The notes under the pieces were generated by a model that worked only from the letters and a program-made list of their open reading frames with translations, was not told the origin of the DNA and made no database searches. A stretch of 64,000 nt of DNA from SIG603 sp964370775 (GTDB lineage Bacteria; Bacillota; Clostridia; Oscillospirales; Acutalibacteraceae): assembly GCA_964370775.1 (NCBI GenBank), contig CAYJKT010000018.1:1-64000 (forward strand). Direction: 5' to 3'. Below, in pieces: positions 43,292-50,454 of the stretch (positions are counted from its first letter, which is position 1; each line of letters begins with the position of its first letter). The position numbers and the translations under genes were made by a program.

Positions 43292-44941
43292 TTACACCTT
43301 CCTTACTATTATCTCTTTTGCAGAACCACCAGCAGGTATCATTGGGAAAACCATTTCGTCTTTATCAATCATACACTCGATAAGCACAGTACCCTCGCCT
43401 TGGTTATTTAAAGCTTCTTCAAGCTCGTTCATATCTGTCGCTCTAAATGCATTTGCACCAAAAGCTTTAGCAAGTGCTACAAAATCAGTTTTTCTAGCTA
43501 AAGTAGTTGAAGAATATCTCTCGTCATGGAACATAGTTTGCCATTGTCTAACCATTCCCAATACTCCGTTATTTAAGAGAACAACAGTTAGAGGTAAATC
43601 GTTAGAAACAGCCGTAGCCATCTCGTTAAGGTTCATACCAAAGCTACCATCACTTGTGAAAAGCACTGTTCTTTTTTTGTCGTTACCAAAGCAACCACCA
43701 ATCGCAGCACCCATACCAAATCCCATAGTTCCTAATCCACCAGAAGTTAAGAACTTACGTGTTTTCTCAAACTTATAACTTTGGCAAGTCCACATTTGAT
43801 GTTGACCAACGTCAGTTGCAACAACAGTGTCGTCACTCATGTGTGAGTTAACTTTTCTAATTATATTATGTGGTACAAAGTCGTTACCAAAATCAAAGTT
43901 GTCAACCTCTTTGTATTCCTCAACCTCGTTAATCCAGTCATCATTACAATTTTCGTCAACATTCTCAATTAAAGCACGTATTACTTCTTTAAGGTCGCCA
44001 CAAAGTTGAATTTGTGAATTAATATTCTTGTCAATCTCTGCTTTATCTATATCAACATGTATAATTTTTTTGTCTTTAGTAAATTCGCTTACTTTACCAG
44101 TAGCTCTGTCAGAAAATCTAACACCTAAAGCTATCATAACATCGCAGTTATCAAGAGCCACAGTAGAAGCATACATTCCGTGCATTCCACACATACCTAG
44201 GTTAAGCTCGTAAGAAGCTGGTAATGATGATAAACCCATGCTTGTTAAAGCAACAGGACAGTTAATTTTTTTAGAAAATTCTAAAAGCTCTGCCTCTGCT
44301 CCACTGGAAATAATTCCTCCACCTGCATATATAAGAGGTTTTTTAGAAGCATTTATAGCTTTCACAGCTTCAGCAACATCAAATTTAAACTCTTTCTTTT
44401 CTTCTACTGATAAATTTGTTTCAATATATTCAGCCATCTCTACTTGGATATTTTTTGGAATATCTACAAGTACTGGGCCTTTTCTACCCTCATTCGCAAT
44501 TCTAAAAGCTTCATCTAAAATGAATTCAAGGTTGTTAACGTCACGCACAATAAAATTGTGCTTAACAACTGGTTGAGTTATACCAACAATGTCAACTTCT
44601 TGAAAGCTATCTTTACCAAGCAAAGCCACACCAACATTACCAGTTAACGCTACAACTGGAACACTATCTAGGTAAGCATTTGCAATACCTGTAACCAAGT
44701 TAGTCGCTCCTGGGCCACTTGTTGCAATCACAACACCTGTCTCCCCTTTTGCTCTTGCGTAACCATCTGCTGCGTGTACAGCACCTTGTTCGTGCGCTGT
44801 TAAAACATGGTTAATTTTATCTGAATTTTTATATAGTTCGTCATAAAGAGGTAACACTGCTCCACCTGGGTAGCCAAATACCGTACTTACGCCGTGTTTT
44901 ACAAGTTCTTTAATAACTATTTGCGCTCCTGTTAATTGCAT
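43292..44941 (-). CDS. ilvB: Acetolactate synthase large subunit
   Basis: A 549-residue TPP enzyme. VFGYPGGAVLPLYDEL and the catalytic Glu in TAHEQGAVHAADGYARA (about residue 49) form the pyrimidine domain. The FAD-binding middle domain and the C-terminal TPP motif TSDGSFGMNLNEMATAV-N (GDG replaced by SDGSF) follow. It condenses pyruvate or pyruvate with 2-oxobutanoate. First enzyme gene of the ilv-leu operon, following an attenuator. AGGGAG lies about eight bases upstream of ATG. Confidence 0.96.
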   Translation of the reverse strand: MQLTGAQIVIKELVKHGVSTVFGYPGGAVLPLYDELYKNSDKINHVLTAHEQGAVHAADGYARAKGETGVVIATSGPGATNLVTGIANAYLDSVPVVALTGNVGVALLGKDSFQEVDIVGITQPVVKHNFIVRDVNNLEFILDEAFRIANEGRKGPVLVDIPKNIQVEMAEYIETNLSVEEKKEFKFDVAEAVKAINASKKPLIYAGGGIISSGAEAELLEFSKKINCPVALTSMGLSSLPASYELNLGMCGMHGMYASTVALDNCDVMIALGVRFSDRATGKVSEFTKDKKIIHVDIDKAEIDKNINSQIQLCGDLKEVIRALIENVDENCNDDWINEVEEYKEVDNFDFGNDFVPHNIIRKVNSHMSDDTVVATDVGQHQMWTCQSYKFEKTRKFLTSGGLGTMGFGMGAAIGGCFGNDKKRTVLFTSDGSFGMNLNEMATAVSNDLPLTVVLLNNGVLGMVRQWQTMFHDERYSSTTLARKTDFVALAKAFGANAFRATDMNELEEALNNQGEGTVLIECMIDKDEMVFPMIPAGGSAKEIIVRKV

Positions 44942-44970
44942 AATATATCTCCCTTAATTGTGTTTTATAT

Positions 44971-45042
44971 AAAATAAAATCCCTTACAGCTATTGCTGCA
45001 AGGGAAAAAAGTTAATGTTAAACTTCTATCTCAGCACAGCAA
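44971..45042 (-). promoter_or_regulatory. Attenuator: terminator and competing antiterminator before ilvB
   Basis: On the minus strand the terminator is CCCTTGCAGC, loop AATA, GCTGTAAGGG (45004-44981), then ATTTTATTTT. The leader segment TTGCTGTG (45042-45035, over codons 24-27) can pair with TGCAGCAA in the 5' arm and loop over eight bases with two G-U pairs. That would pre-empt the terminator when a ribosome stalls earlier in the leader. No T-box motif is present. Confidence 0.75.
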
Positions 45043-45113
45043 AAATCCACATTACCGATAATCACGATAATGTTAACGACTAATATCAGGCTGATAATAG
45101 AAAATGAAAACAT
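45018..45113 (-). CDS. Branched-chain amino-acid-rich leader peptide of the ilv-leu operon
   Basis: A 31-codon ORF with AGGAG about eight bases before its ATG. The peptide (beginning MFSFSIISLILVVNIIVI) holds eight Ile, five Val and two Leu, so about half its residues are end products of the operon. It lies between a consensus promoter and a terminator in front of ilvB, exactly as ilv leader peptides do in enterobacteria. It should measure charging of tRNA-Ile, tRNA-Val and tRNA-Leu by ribosome stalling. Confidence 0.8.
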   Translation of the reverse strand: MFSFSIISLILVVNIIVIIGNVDFCCAEIEV

Positions 45114-45147
45114 TATGAACACTCCTAGACTATTTTATAGTAGTACT

Positions 45148-45176
45148 ATAATATCATTTTGCACCATATTTGTCAA
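45148..45176 (-). promoter_or_regulatory. Promoter of the ilv-leu operon
   Basis: On the minus strand, -35 TTGACA (45176-45171), 17-bp spacer, -10 TATTAT (45153-45148), with TGA before the -10. It is nearly the same as the aro operon promoter. Confidence 0.85.
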
Positions 45177-45239
45177 TACTTTAGTGCAATAAACTTACAT
45201 AGTATACACTACACTTTATACGTTTATAGTTTTGTAATG

Positions 45240-45989
45240 TCAAACTGCTTTTTCTTCTTTAACTCTCTTTTTTATTCCCGTCATTATTTCGTTTCTAGCT
45301 GTTACTGCTTCTTCTTTGCTAAGTTCCCTAACATTTTTTAATGGGGATTCAATCCCAAGCATTGTATATTTGTTTTCTCCCATTTTGTGATACGGCAAAA
45401 CATCAAGTGCTTTTGTGTTTTTTAGTGTTCCAATAAAATAGCCTAAATCAAATAAATACTTTTTATCATCGGTAAGTCCTGGCACTACCACGTGTCTTAT
45501 CCACACAGGAATTTCTTTCTCATTCAGGTACTCTGCAAATTCTAAAACAGCTTTGTTGCTATGCCCTACTAAATCTCTGTGTTTTTCATCATCAATATGT
45601 TTTAAGTCTAACAAGACTAAATCAGTATAGCTTAATAGCTTGTCGAATTCCTCTCTCTTATTATTAGAGAAAGTAATGCCTGAGGTGTCAAGAGCAGTGT
45701 GTACTCCGTTTTCTTTAAATTTCTTAAAAAGTTCAGTCACAAATTCCATTTGCATAAGTGGCTCACCACCAGTGACAGTCAACCCACCATTTTTAAGAAA
45801 CTCCTTACAGGCTAAGTATTTTTTGTATATCTCATTAACACTCATAAGTTCGCCCACACCAAACTGCCATGTGTCTGGGTTATGACAATACTTACATCTC
45901 AATGGACATCCTTGCAAAAACACCACAAACCTAATGCCTGGTCCATCTACTGTGCCAAAGCTATCTAAAGAATGTACATATCCTTTCAT
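45240..45989 (-). CDS. pflA: Pyruvate formate-lyase activating enzyme
   Basis: A 249-residue radical-SAM activase. FGTVDGPGIRFVVFLQGCPLRCKYCHNPDTW contains the CxxxCxxC cluster motif, and TVTGGEPL and the SAM/Gly-binding LLDLKH follow. It makes the glycyl radical on PFL, here on the separate glycyl-radical protein. It lies downstream of the PFL genes but behind a terminator and REP palindromes. There is no recognisable ribosome-binding site; a repeated GTGATCTTATCAC palindrome abuts the start codon. Confidence 0.94.
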   Translation of the reverse strand: MKGYVHSLDSFGTVDGPGIRFVVFLQGCPLRCKYCHNPDTWQFGVGELMSVNEIYKKYLACKEFLKNGGLTVTGGEPLMQMEFVTELFKKFKENGVHTALDTSGITFSNNKREEFDKLLSYTDLVLLDLKHIDDEKHRDLVGHSNKAVLEFAEYLNEKEIPVWIRHVVVPGLTDDKKYLFDLGYFIGTLKNTKALDVLPYHKMGENKYTMLGIESPLKNVRELSKEEAVTARNEIMTGIKKRVKEEKAV

Positions 45990-45990
45990 A

Positions 45991-46009
45991 GTGATCTTAT
46001 CACGTTTTC
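45991..46009 (+). repeat. GTGATCTTATCAC palindrome, copy 1
   Basis: A 19-base repeat (GTGATCTTATCACGTTTTC) with a GTGAT-N3-ATCAC core. It recurs at 46086-46104 and begins two bases from the pflA start codon. Confidence 0.8.
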
Positions 46010-46014
46010 CGTTC

Positions 46015-46038
46015 GTAGGGGCGACCTTTGGTCGTCCG
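46015..46038 (+). repeat. REP-A palindrome, copy 1
   Basis: GTAGGGGCGACC, loop TTT, GGTCGTCCG: a REP-type palindrome with a GTAG head, as used by RAYT transposases. A second copy lies at 46197-46220. Confidence 0.85.
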
Positions 46039-46085
46039 TCAATCTACGCACGGTAACCATGCCTTTCCTTTTATTTATACTTTGT

Positions 46086-46104
46086 GTGATCTTATCACGT
46101 TTTC
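46086..46104 (+). repeat. GTGATCTTATCAC palindrome, copy 2
   Basis: Exact repeat of 45991-46009, in the same orientation, 95 bp apart. Confidence 0.8.
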
Positions 46105-46118
46105 TGTCCGTCCATAAA

Positions 46119-46144
46119 CGGCAAGAGCAGAGCCCTTGCCCTAC
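46119..46144 (+). repeat. REP-B palindrome, copy near pflA (1)
   Basis: CGGCAAGAGC / GCCCTTGCC type palindrome ending in CTAC (the reverse complement reads GTAGGGC). The same element occurs twice inside the RAYT gene at 7.0-7.2 kb. Confidence 0.85.
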
Positions 46145-46196
46145 AATCATGGATTTATTATTAATAATTAATTGCGATTAATTATATTTCTTATTC

Positions 46197-46220
46197 GTAG
46201 GGGCGACCTGTGGTCGTCCG
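46197..46220 (+). repeat. REP-A palindrome, copy 2
   Basis: GTAGGGGCGACC, loop TGT, GGTCGTCCG, differing from copy 1 by one loop base. It is followed head-to-tail by REP-B, forming a composite, BIME-like unit. Confidence 0.85.
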
Positions 46221-46228
46221 TTCATAAA

Positions 46229-46254
46229 CGGCAAGAGCAGAGCCCTTGCCCTAC
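46229..46254 (+). repeat. REP-B palindrome, copy near pflA (2)
   Basis: Identical to 46119-46144, with flanks also shared (ATAAA before, AATCA after). Confidence 0.85.
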
Positions 46255-46286
46255 AATCAATTATTTTCTCTAAAATAACATAAAAC

Positions 46287-46313
46287 AGGAGGTCGTGTCA
46301 ACCACAACCTCCT
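46287..46313 (-). terminator. Terminator of the split PFL operon
   Basis: AGGAGGTTGTG / CACGACCTCCT hairpin on the minus strand followed by TGTTTTATGTTATTTT. It sits just after the glycyl-radical gene and separates it from pflA. Confidence 0.7.
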
Positions 46314-46320
46314 AGCTTAA

Positions 46321-46576
46321 TTATATTTTGTCGTGGAAAGTACGAGCTATAACGTCGTCTTGTTGCTCTTTTGTCAACTTGCTAAAGTTAACTGCATATC
46401 CTGAAACTCTAATTGTAAGTTGAGGATATTTCTCTGGGTGAGCTTGAGCATCTAGCAATGTCTCTTTTGTAAAAACATTAACATTTAAGTGATNNNNNNN
46501 NNNAGTGATGTCCGCCTTTTTCTACATAACCATCTAATAGGTCTACTAAGTTATCTACTTGTGAATTATTACTCAT
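46321..46576 (-). CDS. grcA: Autonomous glycyl-radical protein (C-terminal domain of split PFL), interrupted by an N gap
   Basis: ATG 46576, preceded by AAGGAGG, opens MSNNSQVDNLVDLLDGYVEKGGHH and then meets ten N. Beyond them the frame continues L-N-V-N-V-F, KYPQLTIRVSGYAVNF and ends TFHDKI. RVSGY carries the Gly that becomes the radical in PFL. The bases on both sides of the gap are AGTGAT; collapsing this overlap gives one uninterrupted ORF of 79 codons with Gly54. Taken literally, ten N breaks the frame. It resembles E. coli GrcA/YfiD and the last 60 residues of normal PflB, which the upstream core gene lacks. Confidence 0.85.
46494..46503. other. Assembly gap (10 N), probably zero real length
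   Basis: The sequence ends ...AGTGAT (46488-46493) on the left and resumes AGTGAT... (46504-46509) on the right. The two flanks most likely overlap by these six bases, so no sequence is missing. Confidence 0.7.
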
Positions 46577-46593
46577 AATATTTTCCTCCTTGT

Positions 46594-46788
46594 TCACTCG
46601 TTTATATCTAATTCTGTCGGTTGCATACATGCACCTTTATTTATACCACATTCGTTTGCTTTCACAGTTTGAACAGTTTTTTCGTCTTTGTTCTCATCAA
46701 ACAAGACATTAACATGCCCTACACCTTCAGCAAACATATTGTCTAATGTGTCAACCAAATCATCAATTTGATTTTTGTCTTTTGCCAT
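46594..46788 (-). CDS. Small degenerate paralogue of the glycyl-radical protein, lacking the Gly motif
   Basis: A 64-residue ORF between the PFL core and the glycyl-radical gene. ATG 46788 follows GAGGAAG, which is also the last codons of the core gene. Residues 6-30 (QIDDLVDTLDNMFAEGVGHVNV) closely match the start of the downstream glycyl-radical protein (QVDNLVDLLDGYVEKGGHHLNV). The rest differs: there is no RVSGY, and instead a polar tail with two cysteines (ECGINKGAC). It cannot hold a glycyl radical. It could be a linker, chaperone or regulator of the split enzyme; the function is unknown to me. Confidence 0.65.
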   Translation of the reverse strand: MAKDKNQIDDLVDTLDNMFAEGVGHVNVLFDENKDEKTVQTVKANECGINKGACMQPTELDINE

Positions 46789-46789
46789 A

Positions 46790-48853
46790 TTATTCTTCCT
46801 CAGATAGTTTGTCAAAGTCTAATTCTCCAACAAACACTTTGTCGTCTTTACCTAAAGCACCAGGAATAATTGAGAATGTGTTAGAGATACCATCTTGAGC
46901 ATGTCTAAACGGAAGTTTTGAAACAGACGCTAATGAAGCAGCTGCACCATGTGTATCTCTACCATGCATTGGGTTTGCACCAGGTGCTAGTGGAATACCT
47001 TTTTTTCTACCATCAGGTGTGTTACCTGTTTTCTTACCATAAACAACATTAGAAGTAATTGTAAGGATAGACATTGTAGGAACACCGTTTCTGTATGTGT
47101 GGTGTTTCTTGATTTTATCCATAAATGTTTTTACCAAATATGTTGCAATGTCGTCAACTCTGTCATCATTGTTACCAAACATCGGGAATTCACCCTCTAC
47201 ATCGTAATCAACGATAATTCCGTCTTCATCACGTATAGCTTTCACTTTAGCATATTTAATAGCACTTAGTGAGTCAGCAACTACTGATAATCCTGCTATA
47301 CCTGTTGCAAAGAAACGTACTACTTCTCTATCATGCAGAGCCATTTGAACTCTCTCGTAAGCATATTTATCATGCATATAGTGAATAACATTTAGTGTGT
47401 TAACATATAGTTTTGCTAGCCACTCCATCATGCTATCAAATTTATCCATAACATCATCATAGTCTAGGTAGTCACCCTCTACTTGTCTGTATTTAGGGCC
47501 AATTTGTGTTTTAGAAACTTCGTCCACACCACCATTGATCGCGTATAGTAAGCATTTTGCAAGGTTAGCACGTGCTCCAAAGAATTGCATCTCTTTACCT
47601 AGTTTCATAGATGAAACACAGCAAGCAATCGCATAGTCATCACCATGAGTAACTCTCATAATATCATCGTTCTCATATTGAACTGATGAAGTTTGTATAG
47701 AAACTTTTGCACAGTACTCTTTGAATTTTCTAGGTAGGTTAACTGACCATAGAACTGTTAAGTTTGGCTCTGGTGCAGGACCTAGTGTATCTAGTGTATG
47801 CAAGTATCTGAAAGATGTTTTTGTTACCATGTGTTGACCACTAACTGCAACACCAGCAATAGATTCAGTAACCCATGTTGGGTCGCCAGAGAACAATGCG
47901 TTATAATCAGGTGTTCTAGCAAATTTAACTAGTCTCAACTTCATTATAAAATGGTCGATATACTCTTGTGCTTCAACTTCTGTAATCACACCGTTTTTAA
48001 TATCACGCTCGATATAAATATCGATGAAAGTAGAAGTTCTACCAAGGCTCATCGCAGCACCGTTTTGCTCTTTAATTGCAGCAAGATATGCTAGATATAA
48101 CCATTGGATTGCCTCTTTTGCATTTCCAGCTGGTCTTGAAATATCAAAGCCATAAATTTGTCCTAGTTCTTTTAGTTCGCCTAAAGCTCTAACTTGCTCA
48201 GATAATTCCTCACGAAGTCGGATGTTTTCAGCTGTCATTCTTTCCAAAGAAGTCTCGATTTGGTCTTTTTTGTCTTGAATTAGTCTGTCAACACCATATA
48301 ACGCTACTCTACGATAGTCTCCGATAATTCTACCTCTACCATAAGCATCTGGCAAGCCTGTGATGATACCTGATTTTCTAGCAAGCTTCATTTCAGCTGT
48401 ATATGCATCAAAAACACCTTGGTTATGAGTTTTTCTGTATTTTGTGAAAATATCTACCACTTCTTGGTCAACTTCATATCCATTTTCATGGCAAGAAAGT
48501 TGAGCCATTCTAATGCCACCAAAAGGTTGCAATGATCTTTTAAAAGGCTTGTCTGTTTGAAAACCAACAATAGTCTCTAAATCTTTATCAAGATAACCTG
48601 GGCCGTGAGACGTGATACTAGATACGATTTTAGTGTCCATATCTAGAACGCCACCAGCTTCACTCTCTTGTTTAGTTAATTCTAAAACTTGGTTCCAAAG
48701 TTTTTCAGTAGCCTCAGTTTTGTCTGCTAAAAAACTTTCGTCACCATCATAAGCTGTGTAGTTTTTGATTATGAAATCTCTAACATTTACCGATGTAGTA
48801 GACCATCTGCCTTGATTAAACCCTTGCCATTCTTGTGGATAATTAGTTACCAT
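46790..48853 (-). CDS. pflB: Pyruvate formate-lyase core, without the glycyl-radical C-terminus
   Basis: A 687-residue protein that follows E. coli PflB closely from NVRDFIIKNYTAYDGDESFLA to DGISNTFSIIPGALGKDDKV. The catalytic cysteine pair is C411-C412 (DYAIACCVSSM). It then ends with GELDFDKLSEEE, about 60 residues before a normal PFL would and without the RVSGY glycine. The stop is not a frameshift: a new ATG with its own ribosome-binding site follows at once, and the missing domain is encoded separately downstream. The start is ATG 48853, after GAGG; an upstream in-frame start at 48901 is unlikely. It cleaves pyruvate with CoA to acetyl-CoA and formate. Confidence 0.93.
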   Translation of the reverse strand: MVTNYPQEWQGFNQGRWSTTSVNVRDFIIKNYTAYDGDESFLADKTEATEKLWNQVLELTKQESEAGGVLDMDTKIVSSITSHGPGYLDKDLETIVGFQTDKPFKRSLQPFGGIRMAQLSCHENGYEVDQEVVDIFTKYRKTHNQGVFDAYTAEMKLARKSGIITGLPDAYGRGRIIGDYRRVALYGVDRLIQDKKDQIETSLERMTAENIRLREELSEQVRALGELKELGQIYGFDISRPAGNAKEAIQWLYLAYLAAIKEQNGAAMSLGRTSTFIDIYIERDIKNGVITEVEAQEYIDHFIMKLRLVKFARTPDYNALFSGDPTWVTESIAGVAVSGQHMVTKTSFRYLHTLDTLGPAPEPNLTVLWSVNLPRKFKEYCAKVSIQTSSVQYENDDIMRVTHGDDYAIACCVSSMKLGKEMQFFGARANLAKCLLYAINGGVDEVSKTQIGPKYRQVEGDYLDYDDVMDKFDSMMEWLAKLYVNTLNVIHYMHDKYAYERVQMALHDREVVRFFATGIAGLSVVADSLSAIKYAKVKAIRDEDGIIVDYDVEGEFPMFGNNDDRVDDIATYLVKTFMDKIKKHHTYRNGVPTMSILTITSNVVYGKKTGNTPDGRKKGIPLAPGANPMHGRDTHGAAASLASVSKLPFRHAQDGISNTFSIIPGALGKDDKVFVGELDFDKLSEEE

Positions 48854-48918
48854 ATTCGTCCTCTTTCTCAAATAATTAATATATAATCTCTTAATGTACA
48901 CTAAATTAGTACACGTTT

Positions 48919-48947
48919 ATAATAACAGAGTAACACTATTAAGTCAA
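48919..48947 (-). promoter_or_regulatory. Promoter of the split PFL operon
   Basis: On the minus strand, -35 TTGACT (48947-48942), 17-bp spacer, -10 TATTAT (48924-48919), about 65 bp before the pflB start. Confidence 0.65.
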
Positions 48948-48960
48948 GCCTTAAACGATT

Positions 48961-49065
48961 ACAGTAAAAAATACTGTTATTAATCACAAATATATATATA
49001 TAACTTGAATATTTTCTGTTATTAGTAATATTAGAATAGATAAAAACACACTATATAATGTGTTT
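48961..49065. promoter_or_regulatory. AT-rich region with two dyads upstream of pflB
   Basis: ACAGTA-N5-TACTGT (48961-48977) lies 13 bp upstream of the pflB -35 box, a position typical of an activator. A second perfect dyad, AAACACA-N8-TGTGTTT, lies at 49044-49065. The rest of 48978-49250 is AT-rich with TATATA tracts and no gene that I can support. Confidence 0.45.
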
Positions 49066-49256
49066 CGATAAAATAAGTATACTATATATTACCCTAAATG
49101 TAAATAATGCAACAGTAATTTTGTGATTTTACACACATATATATATACTTATCACAAATATTTATATTATTTCGTAATAGCATTACTCATTTATCTTATT
49201 TTTCACCAATTTTTTTATCGATATACTTACTAGTCAAATATTTTTTTGCATAAAAA

Positions 49257-49281
49257 TAGAGACTGCTTAACACAGTCTCTA
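49257..49281 (-). terminator. Terminator of the rubrerythrin gene
   Basis: Nine-base perfect stem TAGAGACTG / CAGTCTCTA followed by TTTTT on the minus strand, 12 bp after the stop. Confidence 0.85.
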
Positions 49282-49292
49282 AAGTTTACATA

Positions 49293-49829
49293 TTAATAAT
49301 TCTCTGTACGTACTTCAAAGTAACTTTGAGGGTGCGCACATGTTGGACATACTGCTGGTGCTCCATTAACTGATTTTGTTAAGTGTCCACAGTTACGACA
49401 TTCCCAAACTACTGGTTCGTCTTTTTTGAAAACTTTTTGGTTAACTATGTTTTCATATAATGCACGATAGCGCATTTCATGCTCTTTCTCGATTGCTGCA
49501 ACAAGACGGAACTTTACAGCTAGTGCTTTAAAGCCTTCCTCTTCAGCAGTTTTTGCGAAACCTTCGTACATATCTGTCCACTCTTCGTGCTCACCAGCTG
49601 CTGCTGCTAATAGATTAGCTTCTGTATCACCGATACCACCTAGCTCTTTAAACCACATTTTTGCATGTTCTTTTTCATTCTCAGCTGTTGCTAGGAATAG
49701 ACTAGCAATTTGCTCGTAACCTTCTTTTTTAGCTACTGATGCGTAGTATGTGTATTTGTTACGTGCTTGTGATTCACCAGCAAATCCATCTTTTAAATTT
49801 TGTTCTGTTTTTGTTCCTTTTAAATTCAT
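49293..49829 (-). CDS. Rubrerythrin
   Basis: A 178-residue non-heme iron peroxidase. The N-terminal four-helix ferritin-like domain has the E-x-x-A-R-N-K-Y and E-x-E-H ligand motifs (GFAGESQARNKYTYYA, AENEKEHAKMW, AIEKEHEMRY). A C-terminal rubredoxin domain has CRNCGH and CPTCAHPQSYFE. It reduces hydrogen peroxide in anaerobes. It is monocistronic, with its own promoter and a Fur/PerR-like box upstream, consistent with oxidative stress or iron control. Confidence 0.95.
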   Translation of the reverse strand: MNLKGTKTEQNLKDGFAGESQARNKYTYYASVAKKEGYEQIASLFLATAENEKEHAKMWFKELGGIGDTEANLLAAAAGEHEEWTDMYEGFAKTAEEEGFKALAVKFRLVAAIEKEHEMRYRALYENIVNQKVFKKDEPVVWECRNCGHLTKSVNGAPAVCPTCAHPQSYFEVRTENY

Positions 49830-49878
49830 AATAATTCTCCTTTAATTAAATTTATAACGTGTTTTATAGCATATACAC

Positions 49879-49927
49879 ATTTTACATGGAATTATTTGGA
49901 ATGTCAATACAGAAAATGATAATCATT
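49879..49927 (-). promoter_or_regulatory. Rubrerythrin promoter with Fur/PerR-like box
   Basis: -35 TTGACA (49907-49902), 17-bp spacer, -10 TAAAAT (49884-49879) on the minus strand. The palindrome AATGATAATCATT (49915-49927) matches the core of the Fur-family box and lies seven bases upstream of the -35. Confidence 0.65.
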
Positions 49928-49961
49928 CTTATTTTGTTAAATTTAACATTTTATTAACTAG

Positions 49962-50402
49962 TTATTTAATATTTACAGCTATAATTTCTGTTATTTTCTC
50001 AACAAATGAATTATTTTGTTCAGTTGTACGTTTTGTCGACCCTCTAAGCCTACCACCACTTCTACGAATTTTTTGTGCTTTGTGGCGTGCGTTCAACAAT
50101 CCCTCTATGTTATATTCATCGTATCTCATGCCATCTTGGTTAATTATAATTGCTCTTTTCGCAAGACACATTGCAGCAAGTCCATAATCTTGCGTTACCA
50201 CAATATCCTCACTGCTTATCATGTTCACAAGTGCAAAGTCAACGCTATCAGCACCCTTTGACACCACAATAGTTTTTGCATATTCACTTACAATATTATG
50301 AGACGTATCACAAAGAATTATACATTCAATCTTATATTTTTTAGCAATCTCTATGCTTTGTTTAACCACAGGGCAACCGTCTCCATCAATCACTATTCTC
50401 AT
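49962..50402 (-). CDS. YaiI/YqxD family (DUF188) protein
   Basis: A 146-residue protein of the widespread UPF0178 family. MRIVIDGDGCPVVKQSIEIAKKY gives the acidic DGDGCP motif, and VSKGADSVDFAL, VTQDYGLA and a C-terminal basic RRSGGRLRGSTKRT segment follow. The fold is PIN-like, with acidic residues in nuclease-like positions, but no function is established. It lies between rubrerythrin and the signalling cluster on the same strand. Confidence 0.88.
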   Translation of the reverse strand: MRIVIDGDGCPVVKQSIEIAKKYKIECIILCDTSHNIVSEYAKTIVVSKGADSVDFALVNMISSEDIVVTQDYGLAAMCLAKRAIIINQDGMRYDEYNIEGLLNARHKAQKIRRSGGRLRGSTKRTTEQNNSFVEKITEIIAVNIK

Positions 50403-50454
50403 TTTATCCTCTCTTACAGTAAAAATAGACGATTTATTTATCGCCTATTTTAAG

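Noticed and set aside
46790..46830. Frameshift explaining the short PFL
   Set aside because: The missing C-terminal domain does not continue in another frame at the stop; it starts again as a separate ORF with its own ribosome-binding site.
48961..49250. Rex operator upstream of pflB
   Set aside because: TTGTGATTTTACACA and ATCACAAA occur, but no full TTGTGAA-N-TTCACAA palindrome is present.
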